DNA from: Candidatus Gastranaerophilales bacterium
GTDB taxonomy: Bacteria > Cyanobacteriota > Vampirovibrionia > Gastranaerophilales > Gastranaerophilaceae
Assembly (NCBI GenBank): GCA_944323955.1
Contig: CALUUK010000005.1
Span: 93,914-157,913 of the forward strand
Reading direction: 5' to 3'
DNA: 64,000 nucleotides
The stretch's first letter is position 1. Each line of letters begins with the position of its first letter. Of this stretch, positions 52,565 to 61,747 are shown one piece after another. A program made the position numbers and the translations under genes. Below the pieces are notes generated by a model. The model did not search any database. It saw only the letters and a program-made list of their open reading frames with translations, and was not told the origin of the DNA.

Positions 52565-53341
52565 ATGGGACAAAAAACACATCCGACCGGATTTAGAGTA
52601 GGTATAATACAACCGTGGTTCAGCACATGGTTTGCAAAAAAGGATTATCCCGAATTTGTAGCCGAAGATGCAAAAATCAGAAAATTTGTTAAAAAGAGAT
52701 TATATGCAGCAGGCATATCAAGAATCTTAATAGCAAGAAAAGCTCAAAATGTTACGGTAACTGTTGTAACAGCAAAACCCGGTGTAGTAGTAGGCCGCGG
52801 CGGTCAGGGAATTGATGAATTAAGAGCAGCGGTTGCAAAATTAATAAATAAAACAGTAACAGTTGATGTTGTTGAAGTTGCAAGAGTTGATGTAGATTCT
52901 CAATTAGTAGCGGAATCAATAGCACTTCAATTAGAAAAACGTATTGCATTCAGAAGAGCAATGAAACAAGCAATGCAAAGAGCAATGAGAGCAGGCGCTC
53001 AAGGTATCAAAGTAATGGTATCGGGAAGATTGGGCGGAGCTGAAATTGCACGCTCTGAATGGGCTAAAGAAGGAAGAATTCCTCTTCAGACATTAAGAGC
53101 AAATGTAGATTACGGTTTTGCGGAAGCAGATACCATAATGGGTAAAATCGGCGTTAAGGTATGGATTTTCAAAGGCAACTTAATGCCCGGTGAAATGGCT
53201 GATCAAAACGTAAAAGCTAAAAAAGCCGGTGTTAATAACTATGATGAAAAACCCGTCGGTGCAAGAAGAAAGAAAAAATCTGCAGCTCCCGCAGCGCAGC
53301 AAGAACAAGCAGAGTCAGAAGACTCAAGTGAAAATAACTAA
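52565..53341 (+). CDS. rpsC: 30S ribosomal protein S3
   Basis: 258 residues, longer than E. coli S3 because of an Ala/Lys/Glu/Ser-rich tail after residue 215. [12 protein letters not shown], the KH segment [16 protein letters not shown] and [19 protein letters not shown] identify it. It is part of the mRNA entry helicase region. AAGGTAATAAGAC precedes the ATG. Confidence 0.98.
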   Translation: MGQKTHPTGFRVGIIQPWFSTWFAKKDYPEFVAEDAKIRKFVKKRLYAAGISRILIARKAQNVTVTVVTAKPGVVVGRGGQGIDELRAAVAKLINKTVTVDVVEVARVDVDSQLVAESIALQLEKRIAFRRAMKQAMQRAMRAGAQGIKVMVSGRLGGAEIARSEWAKEGRIPLQTLRANVDYGFAEADTIMGKIGVKVWIFKGNLMPGEMADQNVKAKKAGVNNYDEKPVGARRKKKSAAPAAQQEQAESEDSSENN

Positions 53342-53373
53342 GTAAATAATGAAATTAGGAGCGAAAAACTATC

Positions 53374-53787
53374 ATGTTAATGCCCAAGAAAACTAAATAT
53401 CGTAAGATGATGAAAGGCAGAATGAAAGGTCATGAAACCCGCGGTACCCGGTTAGAACTCGGTTCATACGGACTTCAGGCACAAGATCCTGCTTGGATTA
53501 CATCAAGACAGATAGAAGCCGCAAGAAGAGCCATGACTCGTGAAATTAAAAGAGGCGGTAATGTATGGATAAAGATATTCCCCGATAAACCGATTACGGC
53601 AAAACCTGCTGAAACTCGTATGGGTAAAGGTAAAGGTAACCCTGAATATTGGGTAGCTGTAGTTAAACCGGGCAGAATTCTTTTTGAGTTAGACTATCCC
53701 CAAAGAGAAGTTGCTATTCGTGCACTTGAACTTGCTGCACAAAAACTTCCGATTAAGGTTAAAATTGTTGAGAAAACAGGTGAATAA
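53374..53787 (+). CDS. rplP: 50S ribosomal protein L16
   Basis: 137 residues. [19 protein letters not shown] at the start and [25 protein letters not shown] block ([20 protein letters not shown]) near 73 identify L16, which positions tRNA in the A site. The first ATG at 53374 is preferred because bacterial L16 usually begins MLMPK; TTAGGAGCG lies upstream. Confidence 0.98.
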   Translation: MLMPKKTKYRKMMKGRMKGHETRGTRLELGSYGLQAQDPAWITSRQIEAARRAMTREIKRGGNVWIKIFPDKPITAKPAETRMGKGKGNPEYWVAVVKPGRILFELDYPQREVAIRALELAAQKLPIKVKIVEKTGE

Positions 53788-53789
53788 CT

Positions 53790-54005
53790 ATGAAATTAGA
53801 AGAAATTAAGGAAAAGTCAGTACAGGAACTTAATGAAATAATTGTAGATTCTAAAAAACAATTATTTGATATAAGATTCAAAAAATTCACTAACAAGTAC
53901 GATAATGCTACTGATTTAGGAAGAGCAAATTCTCAAATGAAAGAATTGAGAAAGACTATTGCGAGAGCAAAAACAGTAATTAATCAAAAAAATGAGGTTA
54001 AATAG
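53790..54005 (+). CDS. rpmC: 50S ribosomal protein L29
   Basis: 71 residues. [15 protein letters not shown] and [23 protein letters not shown] helices identify L29, located at the tunnel exit with L23. It starts 2 nt after rplP, with AGGTGA upstream. Confidence 0.96.
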   Translation: MKLEEIKEKSVQELNEIIVDSKKQLFDIRFKKFTNKYDNATDLGRANSQMKELRKTIARAKTVINQKNEVK

Positions 54006-54007
54006 AA

Positions 54008-54253
54008 ATGCCTAAGAAAGAAAGACAAGGTGTTGTAGTAAGTAATAAAATGGATAAGACGGCAGTTGTTAAAGTTGCTTCTTATGCACAACATCCGAAA
54101 TATAAAAAGATTATAGAAACAACAAAAAATTACAAGGCACATGATGAACAAAACCAGTGCAGTGAAGGTGATATTGTAAGAATAGTTGAATCTAAACCGA
54201 TTTCAGGCGGCAAACATTGGATTGTTTCCGAAATCGTTGAAAAAGTAAAATAA
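54008..54253 (+). CDS. rpsQ: 30S ribosomal protein S17
   Basis: 81 residues. [23 protein letters not shown] and [16 protein letters not shown] are S17 signatures; it stabilises the 16S 5' domain. It starts 2 nt after rpmC. Confidence 0.98.
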   Translation: MPKKERQGVVVSNKMDKTAVVKVASYAQHPKYKKIIETTKNYKAHDEQNQCSEGDIVRIVESKPISGGKHWIVSEIVEKVK

Positions 54254-54283
54254 CGATAAGTTAACTTCAAAGGATGAAATAAA

Positions 54284-54652
54284 ATGATACAGCAAGAAAC
54301 AAGATTACAGGTAGCAGATAATACAGGCGCAAAAGAACTGTTATGCATTCGTGTAATGGGCAGTTCCAATAAAAAATACGCACATGTAGGAGATGTTATC
54401 GTAGCAGCGGTTAAAGACGCTACACCTAATATGGCTGTTAAAAAATCTGAAGTTGTTAAAGCTGTTGTTGTCAGAACAAAAGCTGATATCAAAAGAGCTG
54501 ACGGCAGTGTAATCAGATTTGATGAAAACGCAGCAGTAATTATTAATAAAGACGGCAACCCGAGAGGTACCCGTGTATTCGGTCCGGTTGCCAGAGAGCT
54601 TAGAGATAAAAACTTCATGAAGATTATTTCTCTTGCTCCGGAAGTAATTTAG
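54284..54652 (+). CDS. rplN: 50S ribosomal protein L14
   Basis: 122 residues, the standard length. [20 protein letters not shown] at the start and [19 protein letters not shown] near 88 identify L14, an intersubunit protein. AAAGGATG lies upstream. Confidence 0.98.
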   Translation: MIQQETRLQVADNTGAKELLCIRVMGSSNKKYAHVGDVIVAAVKDATPNMAVKKSEVVKAVVVRTKADIKRADGSVIRFDENAAVIINKDGNPRGTRVFGPVARELRDKNFMKIISLAPEVI

Positions 54653-54663
54653 GAGAGGCAACA

Positions 54664-55002
54664 ATGAGAGCTAAAAAAACGGTTGAAAAACATCCAATAC
54701 ATGTAAAAAGCGGAGATAAAGTTGTAGTTACTTCAGGTAAAGACAAAGGTAAAGTAAGTTCCGTAAAAAAAGTTATCAGATCAGAAAATAAAGTTGTTGT
54801 TGAAGGTGCAAATATTGTAACAAAAGCACAGAAAGCACAAGGCGGAAATCAAGGCGGCTTAATAAAAATGGAAGCAGCCATGGATTCATCAAAGGTAATG
54901 TTATATTGTCCTGCTTGTGAAAAAGCAACAAGAATAAAATATGATGTGGTTGATAATAAAAAAGTTCGTGTTTGTAAAAAATGCGGAGAAAAATTAGACT
55001 AA
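54664..55002 (+). CDS. rplX: 50S ribosomal protein L24
   Basis: 112 residues. HVKSGDKVVVTSGKDKGK is the KOW motif. The C-terminal CPACEKATR and CKKCGEKLD form a four-cysteine zinc site, a variant found in many but not all L24 proteins. It is an assembly initiator on 23S rRNA. AGGAGAGG lies upstream. Confidence 0.98.
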   Translation: MRAKKTVEKHPIHVKSGDKVVVTSGKDKGKVSSVKKVIRSENKVVVEGANIVTKAQKAQGGNQGGLIKMEAAMDSSKVMLYCPACEKATRIKYDVVDNKKVRVCKKCGEKLD

Positions 55003-55018
55003 TAATTAAGAGGTATGG

Positions 55019-55037
55019 GCATCACGCGAGGTGATGC
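55019..55037 (+). promoter_or_regulatory. Hairpin upstream of rplE
   Basis: GCATCAC/GTGATGC, a perfect 7-bp stem with a GCGAG loop in the rplX-rplE spacer, about 24 nt before the rplE start. No T run, so it is not a terminator; it could modulate translation or mRNA processing. Confidence 0.5.
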
Positions 55038-55060
55038 ATTCTGCCGAAAGGAAAAGGAAA

Positions 55061-55612
55061 ATGGCAATAGTAACAAAAAATCTAAAACAAAAATACAATG
55101 AAGAAGTTAAAAAAGTTCTTCAGGAAGAATTCAAATATGAAAATGTTCATCAAATCCCTAAATTAAACAAAATAGTTTTGAATATGGGTGTTGGTGAAGC
55201 ATGTCATAATTCAAAACTGGCTGAAGCAATTGTTAATCAATTAACAAAAATTGCCGGTCAAAAAGCGTTATCAACAAAAGCAAAAAAATCAATTGCGGCA
55301 TTTAAGTTAAGAGAAGGAATGCCCGTTGGTGCTATGGTAACTTTAAGAGGCGAAAGAATGTACGACTTCCTTCAAAAACTTATCTGTGTTGTATTACCCA
55401 GAATCCGTGACTTTAGAGGGGTAAGCACAAAGAGTTTTGACGGAAGAGGAAATTATACATTAGGTTTAAAAGAGCAGTCATTATTCCCTGAAATTTCATA
55501 TGACGAACTTGATGCGGTTCACGGTATGAATATTTCAATAATAACGACAGCGAATACAGATGAAGAAGCAAGAGCTTTATTAAGAGCACTTGGAATGCCA
55601 TTTAAAAAATAA
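55061..55612 (+). CDS. rplE: 50S ribosomal protein L5
   Basis: 183 residues. [29 protein letters not shown] and the C-terminal [13 protein letters not shown] identify L5, which binds 5S rRNA. I choose ATG 55061, after GGAAAAGGAAA; an in-frame ATG 30 nt upstream lies partly in the hairpin and lacks family support. Confidence 0.98.
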   Translation: MAIVTKNLKQKYNEEVKKVLQEEFKYENVHQIPKLNKIVLNMGVGEACHNSKLAEAIVNQLTKIAGQKALSTKAKKSIAAFKLREGMPVGAMVTLRGERMYDFLQKLICVVLPRIRDFRGVSTKSFDGRGNYTLGLKEQSLFPEISYDELDAVHGMNISIITTANTDEEARALLRALGMPFKK

Positions 55613-55624
55613 AGGAGAAATAAC

Positions 55625-55831
55625 GTGGCTAAGAAAGCAATGATAGATAAAGAGCTTAAAAGAGAAGCGTTAGTTGCAAAAGGAAAATACCCGAGAGTAA
55701 GACTTCACAACAGATGTTCAATCTGCGGACGTCCTCACGGATTTCACAGAGATTTTGGTATTTGCAGAATATGCTTAAGAAAAATGGCTCATCAAGGTTT
55801 ATTGCCCGGTGTAGTTAAAGCCAGCTGGTAG
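55625..55831 (+). CDS. rpsN: 30S ribosomal protein S14, zinc-binding (type Z) form
   Basis: 68 residues. [20 protein letters not shown] contains the four zinc-binding cysteines of the short S14, and the C-terminus KASW is typical. It is slightly longer than the usual 61 residues at the N-terminus. The start is GTG, with AAAGGAG 8 nt upstream. Confidence 0.97.
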   Translation: MAKKAMIDKELKREALVAKGKYPRVRLHNRCSICGRPHGFHRDFGICRICLRKMAHQGLLPGVVKASW

Positions 55832-55942
55832 TCGGCGGTGCCGATTTATGTTTGGCTTAAATATTAAGCCCGACAGCTCAAAATAGCTTTTCTATACTGC
55901 CGATGAATTCGAGTAAGTAGTAAAAAGTAAAGGAAAATAAGA

Positions 55943-56344
55943 ATGAATACAGATCCGATAGCAGATATGCTGACAAGAATAAGAAACGCTAATATGGTAT
56001 CTTTAACTGATGTTGAAATGCCGGGTTCTAAATTAAAAATAGAATTAGCAAAATTATTAAAGTCTGAAGGTTATATTGAAGACTATACAGTAGTTGAAAA
56101 AGAAGGTTCAAACTTTAAAACATTAAAAATCACATTAAAGTATGATGAAAAGTCTAAACCGGTTATTTCAAACTTAAAGAGAGTGTCAAGACCCGGTTTG
56201 AGAAATTATTGTAAAGCAAAAGATATTCCTCAAGTATTAGGCGGAATGGGTATTGCTATTATATCAACAAGTAAAGGCTTGTTGACCGACAGAAAAGCAA
56301 GAAAAGAAAATGTCGGCGGTGAAATCCTCTGCTACGTATGGTAG
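55943..56344 (+). CDS. rpsH: 30S ribosomal protein S8
   Basis: 133 residues. [15 protein letters not shown] at the start and [27 protein letters not shown] at the end (quoted piecewise: [19 protein letters not shown]) identify S8; in E. coli it represses the spc operon. The 111-nt spacer before it contains GGCTTAA/TTAAGCC and GGCGGTGCCG structure, longer than usual. AAAGGAAAA is the ribosome site. Confidence 0.98.
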   Translation: MNTDPIADMLTRIRNANMVSLTDVEMPGSKLKIELAKLLKSEGYIEDYTVVEKEGSNFKTLKITLKYDEKSKPVISNLKRVSRPGLRNYCKAKDIPQVLGGMGIAIISTSKGLLTDRKARKENVGGEILCYVW

Positions 56345-56397
56345 TCAAGGTTTTCGTAAATATAAGTGAAGTAAATAATAAAATTGGAGATAAAGAA

Positions 56398-56937
56398 ATG
56401 TCACGTATAGGTAAATTACCTGTAGAAATTCCGGAAGGAGTCGAGGTAACAATAAATGGACAAACCGTAACTGCGAAAGGTCCTTTAGGCACAGAAACAG
56501 TTGAAGTTCGTCCTGAAATTAAAATTGTAAAAGACGGAAATCAAATTACATTAACAAGAGAAAATGATGACAGAAAATCACGTTCTTTACATGGTTTGTC
56601 AAGAACACTGGTTAACAATGCCGTACATGGTGTTAAATCAGGATTTACAAAAAAACTTGAAATTGTCGGTGTAGGTTACCGTGCTGCAATGCAAGGAAAT
56701 ACCTTAAATCTGGCATTGGGTTATTCGCATCCTGTTGATATTGAAGCACCCGAAGGTATTAAAATTTCAGTTGAACAAAACACAAAAATTACAATTACAG
56801 GTGCAAATAAACAAGCAGTAGGTGATATTGCCGCTTTAATCAGAAGCAAGAGACCGCCGGAAGTTTATAAAGGCAAAGGTATTAAATATGAAGGCGAACA
56901 TATCAGACGTAAAGCCGGCAAAGCAGGTAAGAAATAG
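56398..56937 (+). CDS. rplF: 50S ribosomal protein L6
   Basis: 179 residues. MSRIGKLPVEIPEGV at the start and RPPEVYKGKGIKYEGEHIRR near the end identify L6. ATG 56398 has TTGGAGAT upstream; a frame extending to 56338 would overlap rpsH and has no family support. Confidence 0.98.
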   Translation: MSRIGKLPVEIPEGVEVTINGQTVTAKGPLGTETVEVRPEIKIVKDGNQITLTRENDDRKSRSLHGLSRTLVNNAVHGVKSGFTKKLEIVGVGYRAAMQGNTLNLALGYSHPVDIEAPEGIKISVEQNTKITITGANKQAVGDIAALIRSKRPPEVYKGKGIKYEGEHIRRKAGKAGKK

Positions 56938-57008
56938 TTAAATTAATAATTAAATTGCCCGCATAAACCCTTATATAAATAAGAAGGTTTGGGTGAAAGG
57001 AAAGAGAA

Positions 57009-57377
57009 ATGATTAAACAAACGAACAAAAAAGAAGCAACACAAAAACGCCACAGAAGATTAAGAGCAAAATTATCGGGTACAACCGAAGCTCCGAGATT
57101 GGCTGTATACAGAAGCACAAAGCATATATATGCTCAAATTATTGATGATGTAAAAGGCGTAACAATTGTATCCGCATCTTCAATTGATAAAGATATGAGA
57201 AAAGATTTAACACACGGCGGTAATATTGAATCAGCGAAAGCAGTTGGCGAAGCAATTGCAAAGAAGGCTTTAAAAGCAGGTGTTAAAGATGTTGTGTTTG
57301 ACAGAGGCGGATTCTTATATCATGGAAGAGTTGCTGCTTTAGCAGATGCTGCAAGAGAAGCAGGATTGAACTTCTAA
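57009..57377 (+). CDS. rplR: 50S ribosomal protein L18
   Basis: 122 residues. [20 protein letters not shown] and the C-terminal [20 protein letters not shown] identify L18, which binds 5S rRNA. It is the last gene of the operon here: a strong terminator follows 20 nt later, and rpsE, rpmD, rplO and secY, the normal continuation, are absent. Confidence 0.98.
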   Translation: MIKQTNKKEATQKRHRRLRAKLSGTTEAPRLAVYRSTKHIYAQIIDDVKGVTIVSASSIDKDMRKDLTHGGNIESAKAVGEAIAKKALKAGVKDVVFDRGGFLYHGRVAALADAAREAGLNF

Positions 57378-57394
57378 TTGAAAAACAAATAATT

Positions 57395-57427
57395 AAAAGG
57401 ATTAGGTTTTAACCTAATCCTTTTTTT
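57395..57427 (+). terminator. Rho-independent terminator ending the ribosomal operon after rplR
   Basis: AAGGATTAGGTT/AACCTAATCCTT, a perfect 12-bp stem with a 2-nt loop and T7 run. It overlaps the stop codon of the convergent aldolase gene. Confidence 0.93.
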
Positions 57428-58026
57428 AGTTTCATTAAATCCTTAATATCATTATGAGATAAATGTTTTCCTCCTCCAAGCAAAAGAGCATTCAGTGTAA
57501 CGTGCGCATAGTATTCCGCCGTTTCAAGTTTAGAGAAAGCATGTTCAATATTATCAGCGATTGCAATAACTCCATGGTTTGCCATCATAACAACATCTTT
57601 TTGTTTCAAGTATTTCACTGTATTTTTCACAAGTTTTAAAGAAGACGGCATTGCATAATCGGCAACGGGGATGTCTTCAAAATATAAAACAGTTTCGGAC
57701 ATAATCGGTTCATTTAGTGCTTTATGACATGATGCAAAGGACGTCAAATATACCGGATGGGTATGTATAATTACGTTTACATCAGGTCTTTGTTTGTAGA
57801 TTTCACAGTGAAGAATTTTCTCTGATGATGCTTTTTTTCCGTCAAGTTCTTGTGCTTCAGTATTCATTGATACGATATCATCTTCCGTTAGGTTCCCTAA
57901 TGAAGTGCCTGTTGCTGTTATGAAGATGCATTCATTTGTTTTAATACTTAAATTTCCCGATGTGGCAACTGTTAAATTTTTATCATAAAGCCGTTTGCCA
58001 AGGTCAATAAGAATTTTTTTATTCAT
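57409..58026 (-). CDS. Class II (L-fuculose/ribulose-5-phosphate type) aldolase
   Basis: 205 residues. TSGNLSIKT (about 21), the zinc ligands in IIHTHPVYLT (about 103) and MANHGVIA near 150, and the acidic catalytic residue in LHCEIYKQ mark the AraD/FucA family. Substrates in the family include fuculose-1-P, ribulose-5-P and methylthioribulose-1-P; the sequence does not choose. ATG 58026 has AAAGGATT 5 nt upstream; an earlier in-frame ATG at 58074 would sit in the recF promoter region. Confidence 0.88.
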   Translation of the reverse strand: MNKKILIDLGKRLYDKNLTVATSGNLSIKTNECIFITATGTSLGNLTEDDIVSMNTEAQELDGKKASSEKILHCEIYKQRPDVNVIIHTHPVYLTSFASCHKALNEPIMSETVLYFEDIPVADYAMPSSLKLVKNTVKYLKQKDVVMMANHGVIAIADNIEHAFSKLETAEYYAHVTLNALLLGGGKHLSHNDIKDLMKLKKGLG

Positions 58027-58057
58027 TAATAATCCTTTTTTGTTTATTTTATCAAAT

Positions 58058-58087
58058 TTTTCATAAGGCGTCATCTTGTTATATAAT
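58058..58087 (+). promoter_or_regulatory. recF promoter giving a leaderless transcript
   Basis: TATAAT at 58082-58087 with a weak TTTTCA 18 nt upstream. The ATG at 58094 starts exactly 6 nt after the -10 box, the same spacing as at 14825-14837. No Shine-Dalgarno. Confidence 0.5.
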
Positions 58088-58093
58088 AGTTTT

Positions 58094-59227
58094 ATGTTTA
58101 TTAAGAAATTAGGGATAAAAAATTTTAGAAACTATGCTGATTTGGAAGTAGAATTCAATTCCAATAAAATTTTGTTTATAGGTAAAAACGCACAGGGAAA
58201 AACAAATATTCTTGAAGCTGTTTATTATCTTTCGGCATTAGATTCATTACGTGCAAAAACAGATGCCGAACTTATTAAATGGGGAGAAGATAGTTGTTTG
58301 TTAAAGGCTGATATACGAAAATTTGATATTGATGTTGAGTTGGAAGTTTTTATCAATCCGCCAAATCGTAAAAAATTAAAGGTTAACGGGATTTCTAAAA
58401 ATAAATCATCAGAATTTATAAGTAATATTTCAGCCGTTTGCTTTACAGTAAATGATTTACTTCTTTTAAGAGGCAGTCCGGATGACAGACGTAAATGGCT
58501 GGATTTAGCTATAAGCCAGATTTTTCCCGCATATTTGGAACGCTTAAATAAATATAATAAAGTGCGTACGCAAAAAAATAATTATTTAAAAGAATTAAAA
58601 GGCAATCTTAACTCGGATACGGCTATGCTTGATATCTGGAATGAGCAGCTTGCAATAACGGGCAGCAATGTTATTTATATAAGATTGAATTTTCTTTATG
58701 AGCTTCAAAAACTTGCAAAAGAAAAGCATAAACATATCTCATCCGATGAGAATCTTACAATAAGCTATAATTCATCAATTTTGAGTGATATTGACTGCAG
58801 TAATAAATACGGGAATAATATCGAATATATTCTTGAAAATTTTAAAAATAAACTTGAAGAAAAAAAACCGGAAGAAATTATTCGTGCACAATCGATTGTA
58901 GGTGCGCACAGAGACGATGTTTCATTTTTTATAAATGCGTTCGAAGCAAAAAAATATGCCTCTCAAGGTCAGCAAAGAACAATCGTTCTTTCGTTAAAAC
59001 TCGGCGAATTGGAATTAATAAAAGATAAGATTAATACAAATGCGGTTTTGCTTCTGGACGATGTTTTGGCTGAACTTGATGATGTAAGGCAAAATTTTTT
59101 GCTTGATGCCATAGGCACGGAAACGCAAACTATTATAACATCTGTTGATACACTTCATTTTAGAGATGAATATCTTAACAATGTTGAAATTTTTGATATC
59201 AAAAATAATACGATAACCAAAAAATAA
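58094..59227 (+). CDS. recF: DNA replication and repair protein RecF
   Basis: 377 residues. LGIKNFRNYADLEVEF at the start, Walker A GKNAQGKTN (about 35), the ABC signature YASQGQQRTIVLSLKL and Walker B LLLDDVLAELD identify RecF, an SMC-like ATPase that directs RecOR and RecA to gaps. It is not next to dnaA/dnaN/gyrB, its common location. I use ATG 58094; an in-frame TTG-type start upstream (58076) would overlap the -10 box. Confidence 0.96.
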   Translation: MFIKKLGIKNFRNYADLEVEFNSNKILFIGKNAQGKTNILEAVYYLSALDSLRAKTDAELIKWGEDSCLLKADIRKFDIDVELEVFINPPNRKKLKVNGISKNKSSEFISNISAVCFTVNDLLLLRGSPDDRRKWLDLAISQIFPAYLERLNKYNKVRTQKNNYLKELKGNLNSDTAMLDIWNEQLAITGSNVIYIRLNFLYELQKLAKEKHKHISSDENLTISYNSSILSDIDCSNKYGNNIEYILENFKNKLEEKKPEEIIRAQSIVGAHRDDVSFFINAFEAKKYASQGQQRTIVLSLKLGELELIKDKINTNAVLLLDDVLAELDDVRQNFLLDAIGTETQTIITSVDTLHFRDEYLNNVEIFDIKNNTITKK

Positions 59228-59235
59228 ACTAATTA

Positions 59236-59475
59236 TTAATATTTTCCGGAAAGTTTATCATTTAAATCAGCAAGATTATCATTAATAGACATGACAAGAT
59301 AAATCATGAAGAAGGCAACAACAAATGCGACAATTCCGCCCCAAAGAGAAATTATTCCTGCCATCAGCCCCTGATTCATCATAACCATGACACCTGATAT
59401 AAAAACACCGATTAGAGTGAAGAAAGCAACAATATTTACTATGAATCCCCCGTATTTAACAACAAAATTTTTCAT
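59236..59475 (-). CDS. Small two-helix membrane protein
   Basis: 79 residues with two clear membrane helices (about 10-32 and 40-64) and a short charged tail (DNLADLNDKLSGKY). AAAGGATTAT precedes the ATG. It converges on recF, ending 9 nt from it. No family name is recognised; the glycines at helix ends suggest a tightly packed hairpin. Confidence 0.7.
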   Translation of the reverse strand: MKNFVVKYGGFIVNIVAFFTLIGVFISGVMVMMNQGLMAGIISLWGGIVAFVVAFFMIYLVMSINDNLADLNDKLSGKY

Positions 59476-59661
59476 ACAATAATCCTTTCAATATATATAC
59501 GTGAGATATTATAAATATAATTAACGGAGAAAATAATAACAAATCGGCTATGATAATCAGGTAATGTATCATTTTTGTTATAAATAATATAAAGGTCCGT
59601 ACATTTACTGTATATTTATAACAGAGAGTATACTCGCTGAATAAATAGGAAGAAAAATAGT

Positions 59662-61443
59662 ATGGATATATATTCAATTTTAACTCTCATCGGCGGATTG
59701 GCTTTTTTCCTGTACGGAATCTCTATTATGTCATCCGGTCTTGAGAAGATTGCCGGAAGCAAGCTGGAAAAACTTCTGAAGAAAATGACATCAAATCCTT
59801 TTAAAGGATTGCTGCTTGGCTGCGGAATAACGGCTGTTATACAATCATCGTCGGCAGTAACGGTGATGTTGATAGGTCTGGTAAACTCAGGATTAATGGA
59901 TTTATCACAAACAATAGGTGTTATAATCGGAACGAATATAGGTACTACAATTACTGCCTGGATTTTAAGTTTAACCGGAATTCAGGAGAGTGCATCATTT
60001 GTTTTGAAAATGCTAAAACCCGAATCCTTTACTCCTTTACTTGCGTTTATCGGTGTATGTATGATTATGTCGGCAAAAAGCAACCGTAAAAAAAGCATAG
60101 GATCCGTAATGGTAGGTTTTGCTATTTTAATGTCGGGTATGGGATTAATGGCAAGCTCAATGACCCCTTTAGCGGAGCAAGAAGGATTCAGAAATGCAAT
60201 GATTGCATTTACAAATCCGTTTTTAGGTTTTATTGTAGGTGCTTTATTAACAATGGTTATTCAAAGTTCTTCGGCATCGGTGGGTATATTGCAGGCACTC
60301 ACACTTGTGGGCGGAGTTTCATGGGGAGTTGCCATTCCTATTGTTTTGGGGCAAAATCTGGGCACTTGTATATCTGCCGTTCTGGCAAGTATCGGTGTAG
60401 GTACTAATGCGAAACGTGTTGCGGGCGTTCATGTTATATTCAATACACTCGGTGCCTGCATTTTATTACCTGCTTTTTATCTTTTGCATATGATTTTTAA
60501 GTTTAAATTTGTATCAATGGATGTTTCTCCGGCAGGAGTCGCATTAATACATACAATGTATAATGTTATGACGGCTGCATTATTATTTAACTTTATTAAA
60601 TTGATTGAAAAACTTGCGGTTAAACTTGTTCCCGACAGCAAAAAATCATCCGAAGATAAAGTATTTCTTGATGAAAGATTACTGGCTGCTCCTTCGGTTG
60701 CAATTTCGGAATGTTTTGCCAAAACTGTTGCAATGGCGGAAGTTGTCAGATATAACTTTATTACATCAACAAAAATGCTGAAAAGTTTTCATCGTAAAAA
60801 AGTGGATGATATAGTTGAAAATGAGACTATTATTGATACATATGAAGATAAACTGGCATCATTTCTTTTAAAACTTTCAGGCAGAGAATTAACGGAAGAA
60901 GATAACAATAAACTTTCGCAATTATTGCTTGCTATTGGTGATTATGAAAGAATAGGCGATCATGCTTCGCATATTTTGAAATTTGCCGAAAAACTTCATG
61001 AGTATGAAACAAAGTTTTCCGAAGAGGCGGTTGAAGAAATTAAGACTATTGTTAATGCTGTATGTGAAATATTTGATATGACACTTGAGTGTTATAAGAC
61101 CGATAATCTTGACCTGGCTCAAAAAATAGAACCGTTAGAAGCAGTTATTAAAAAAGGTGTCAGAAGAGCGAAAAATAATCATATTCAAAGATTAAAAACA
61201 GGGCAGTGCTCTGCGGAAAGAAGTTTTATTTTCTCTGATTTATTGAATGACTTGAGAAGAATTGCAGCACATTGCGGAAATGTTGCAACAAGCGTTATTC
61301 AACTTCATGACAGTACAATAAATAAACATGAATATAATCACAGAAATAAAGATGAGGATTTGGAATTTAAAAACAGATATAAAGATTACAAATCAAGATA
61401 TAAAGTTGTAAAAAAAGATAAAGATACAATTACGGCAGTTTAA
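59662..61443 (+). CDS. Na/Pi cotransporter family protein with PhoU domain
   Basis: 593 residues. Two inverted repeat signatures, QSSSAVTVMLIGLVNSGLM (about 62) and QSSSASVGILQALTLV (about 200), define the NptA/PNaS family, with about nine membrane helices up to residue 320. Residues about 350-560 form a PhoU-like helical bundle (IGDYERIGDHASHI). It likely imports phosphate with sodium; the PhoU part may be regulatory. TAGGAAG precedes the ATG. Its stop overlaps the convergent small gene by 4 nt. Confidence 0.92.
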   Translation: MDIYSILTLIGGLAFFLYGISIMSSGLEKIAGSKLEKLLKKMTSNPFKGLLLGCGITAVIQSSSAVTVMLIGLVNSGLMDLSQTIGVIIGTNIGTTITAWILSLTGIQESASFVLKMLKPESFTPLLAFIGVCMIMSAKSNRKKSIGSVMVGFAILMSGMGLMASSMTPLAEQEGFRNAMIAFTNPFLGFIVGALLTMVIQSSSASVGILQALTLVGGVSWGVAIPIVLGQNLGTCISAVLASIGVGTNAKRVAGVHVIFNTLGACILLPAFYLLHMIFKFKFVSMDVSPAGVALIHTMYNVMTAALLFNFIKLIEKLAVKLVPDSKKSSEDKVFLDERLLAAPSVAISECFAKTVAMAEVVRYNFITSTKMLKSFHRKKVDDIVENETIIDTYEDKLASFLLKLSGRELTEEDNNKLSQLLLAIGDYERIGDHASHILKFAEKLHEYETKFSEEAVEEIKTIVNAVCEIFDMTLECYKTDNLDLAQKIEPLEAVIKKGVRRAKNNHIQRLKTGQCSAERSFIFSDLLNDLRRIAAHCGNVATSVIQLHDSTINKHEYNHRNKDEDLEFKNRYKDYKSRYKVVKKDKDTITAV

Positions 61444-61670
61444 AAGAGTTTCTGATTTATTTTATAAGTATCCAATAATGTAAGGGAATAGTAATCTATG
61501 ATTTTTATTATATCTCCCTTGCATCTGTATTTGTGGTTGGAAATATATCTTTCATAAGGTTTTAAACTTTGCTGCTTTTCTTCATCCGTTAATGTATTCC
61601 ATAAATCTGCATTTATGTATAAATTCCAAAATTCGTTTTCAATTTTACATTCCAAAAAATCAATAAGCAT
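61440..61670 (-). CDS. Hypothetical protein (76 aa)
   Basis: Acidic, Tyr/Trp-containing, no membrane segment. I place the start at ATG 61670, 7 nt after AAGGG; two earlier in-frame ATGs (61676, 61700) have unsuitable spacing. It is divergent from the Xre regulator 77 nt away, an arrangement typical of a gene and its regulator. No family recognised. Confidence 0.55.
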   Translation of the reverse strand: MLIDFLECKIENEFWNLYINADLWNTLTDEEKQQSLKPYERYISNHKYRCKGDIIKIIDYYSLTLLDTYKINQKLF

Positions 61671-61747
61671 TTCCATACCCTTAATAATAGTTAATAACAT
61701 GTATAAATTAGAAATATAGTATTAAGTTTTTTATACTGTATATTAAT

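Noticed and set aside
55832..55942. Possible extra small gene between rpsN and rpsH
   Set aside because: No frame with a start, ribosome site and sensible length; better explained as structured spacer.
59456..59677. Minus-strand hydrophobic 73-aa frame in the gap before the Na/Pi cotransporter
   Set aside because: It overlaps the start of the 79-aa membrane protein and the ribosome site and start of the cotransporter; its hydrophobicity follows from AT-rich sequence.
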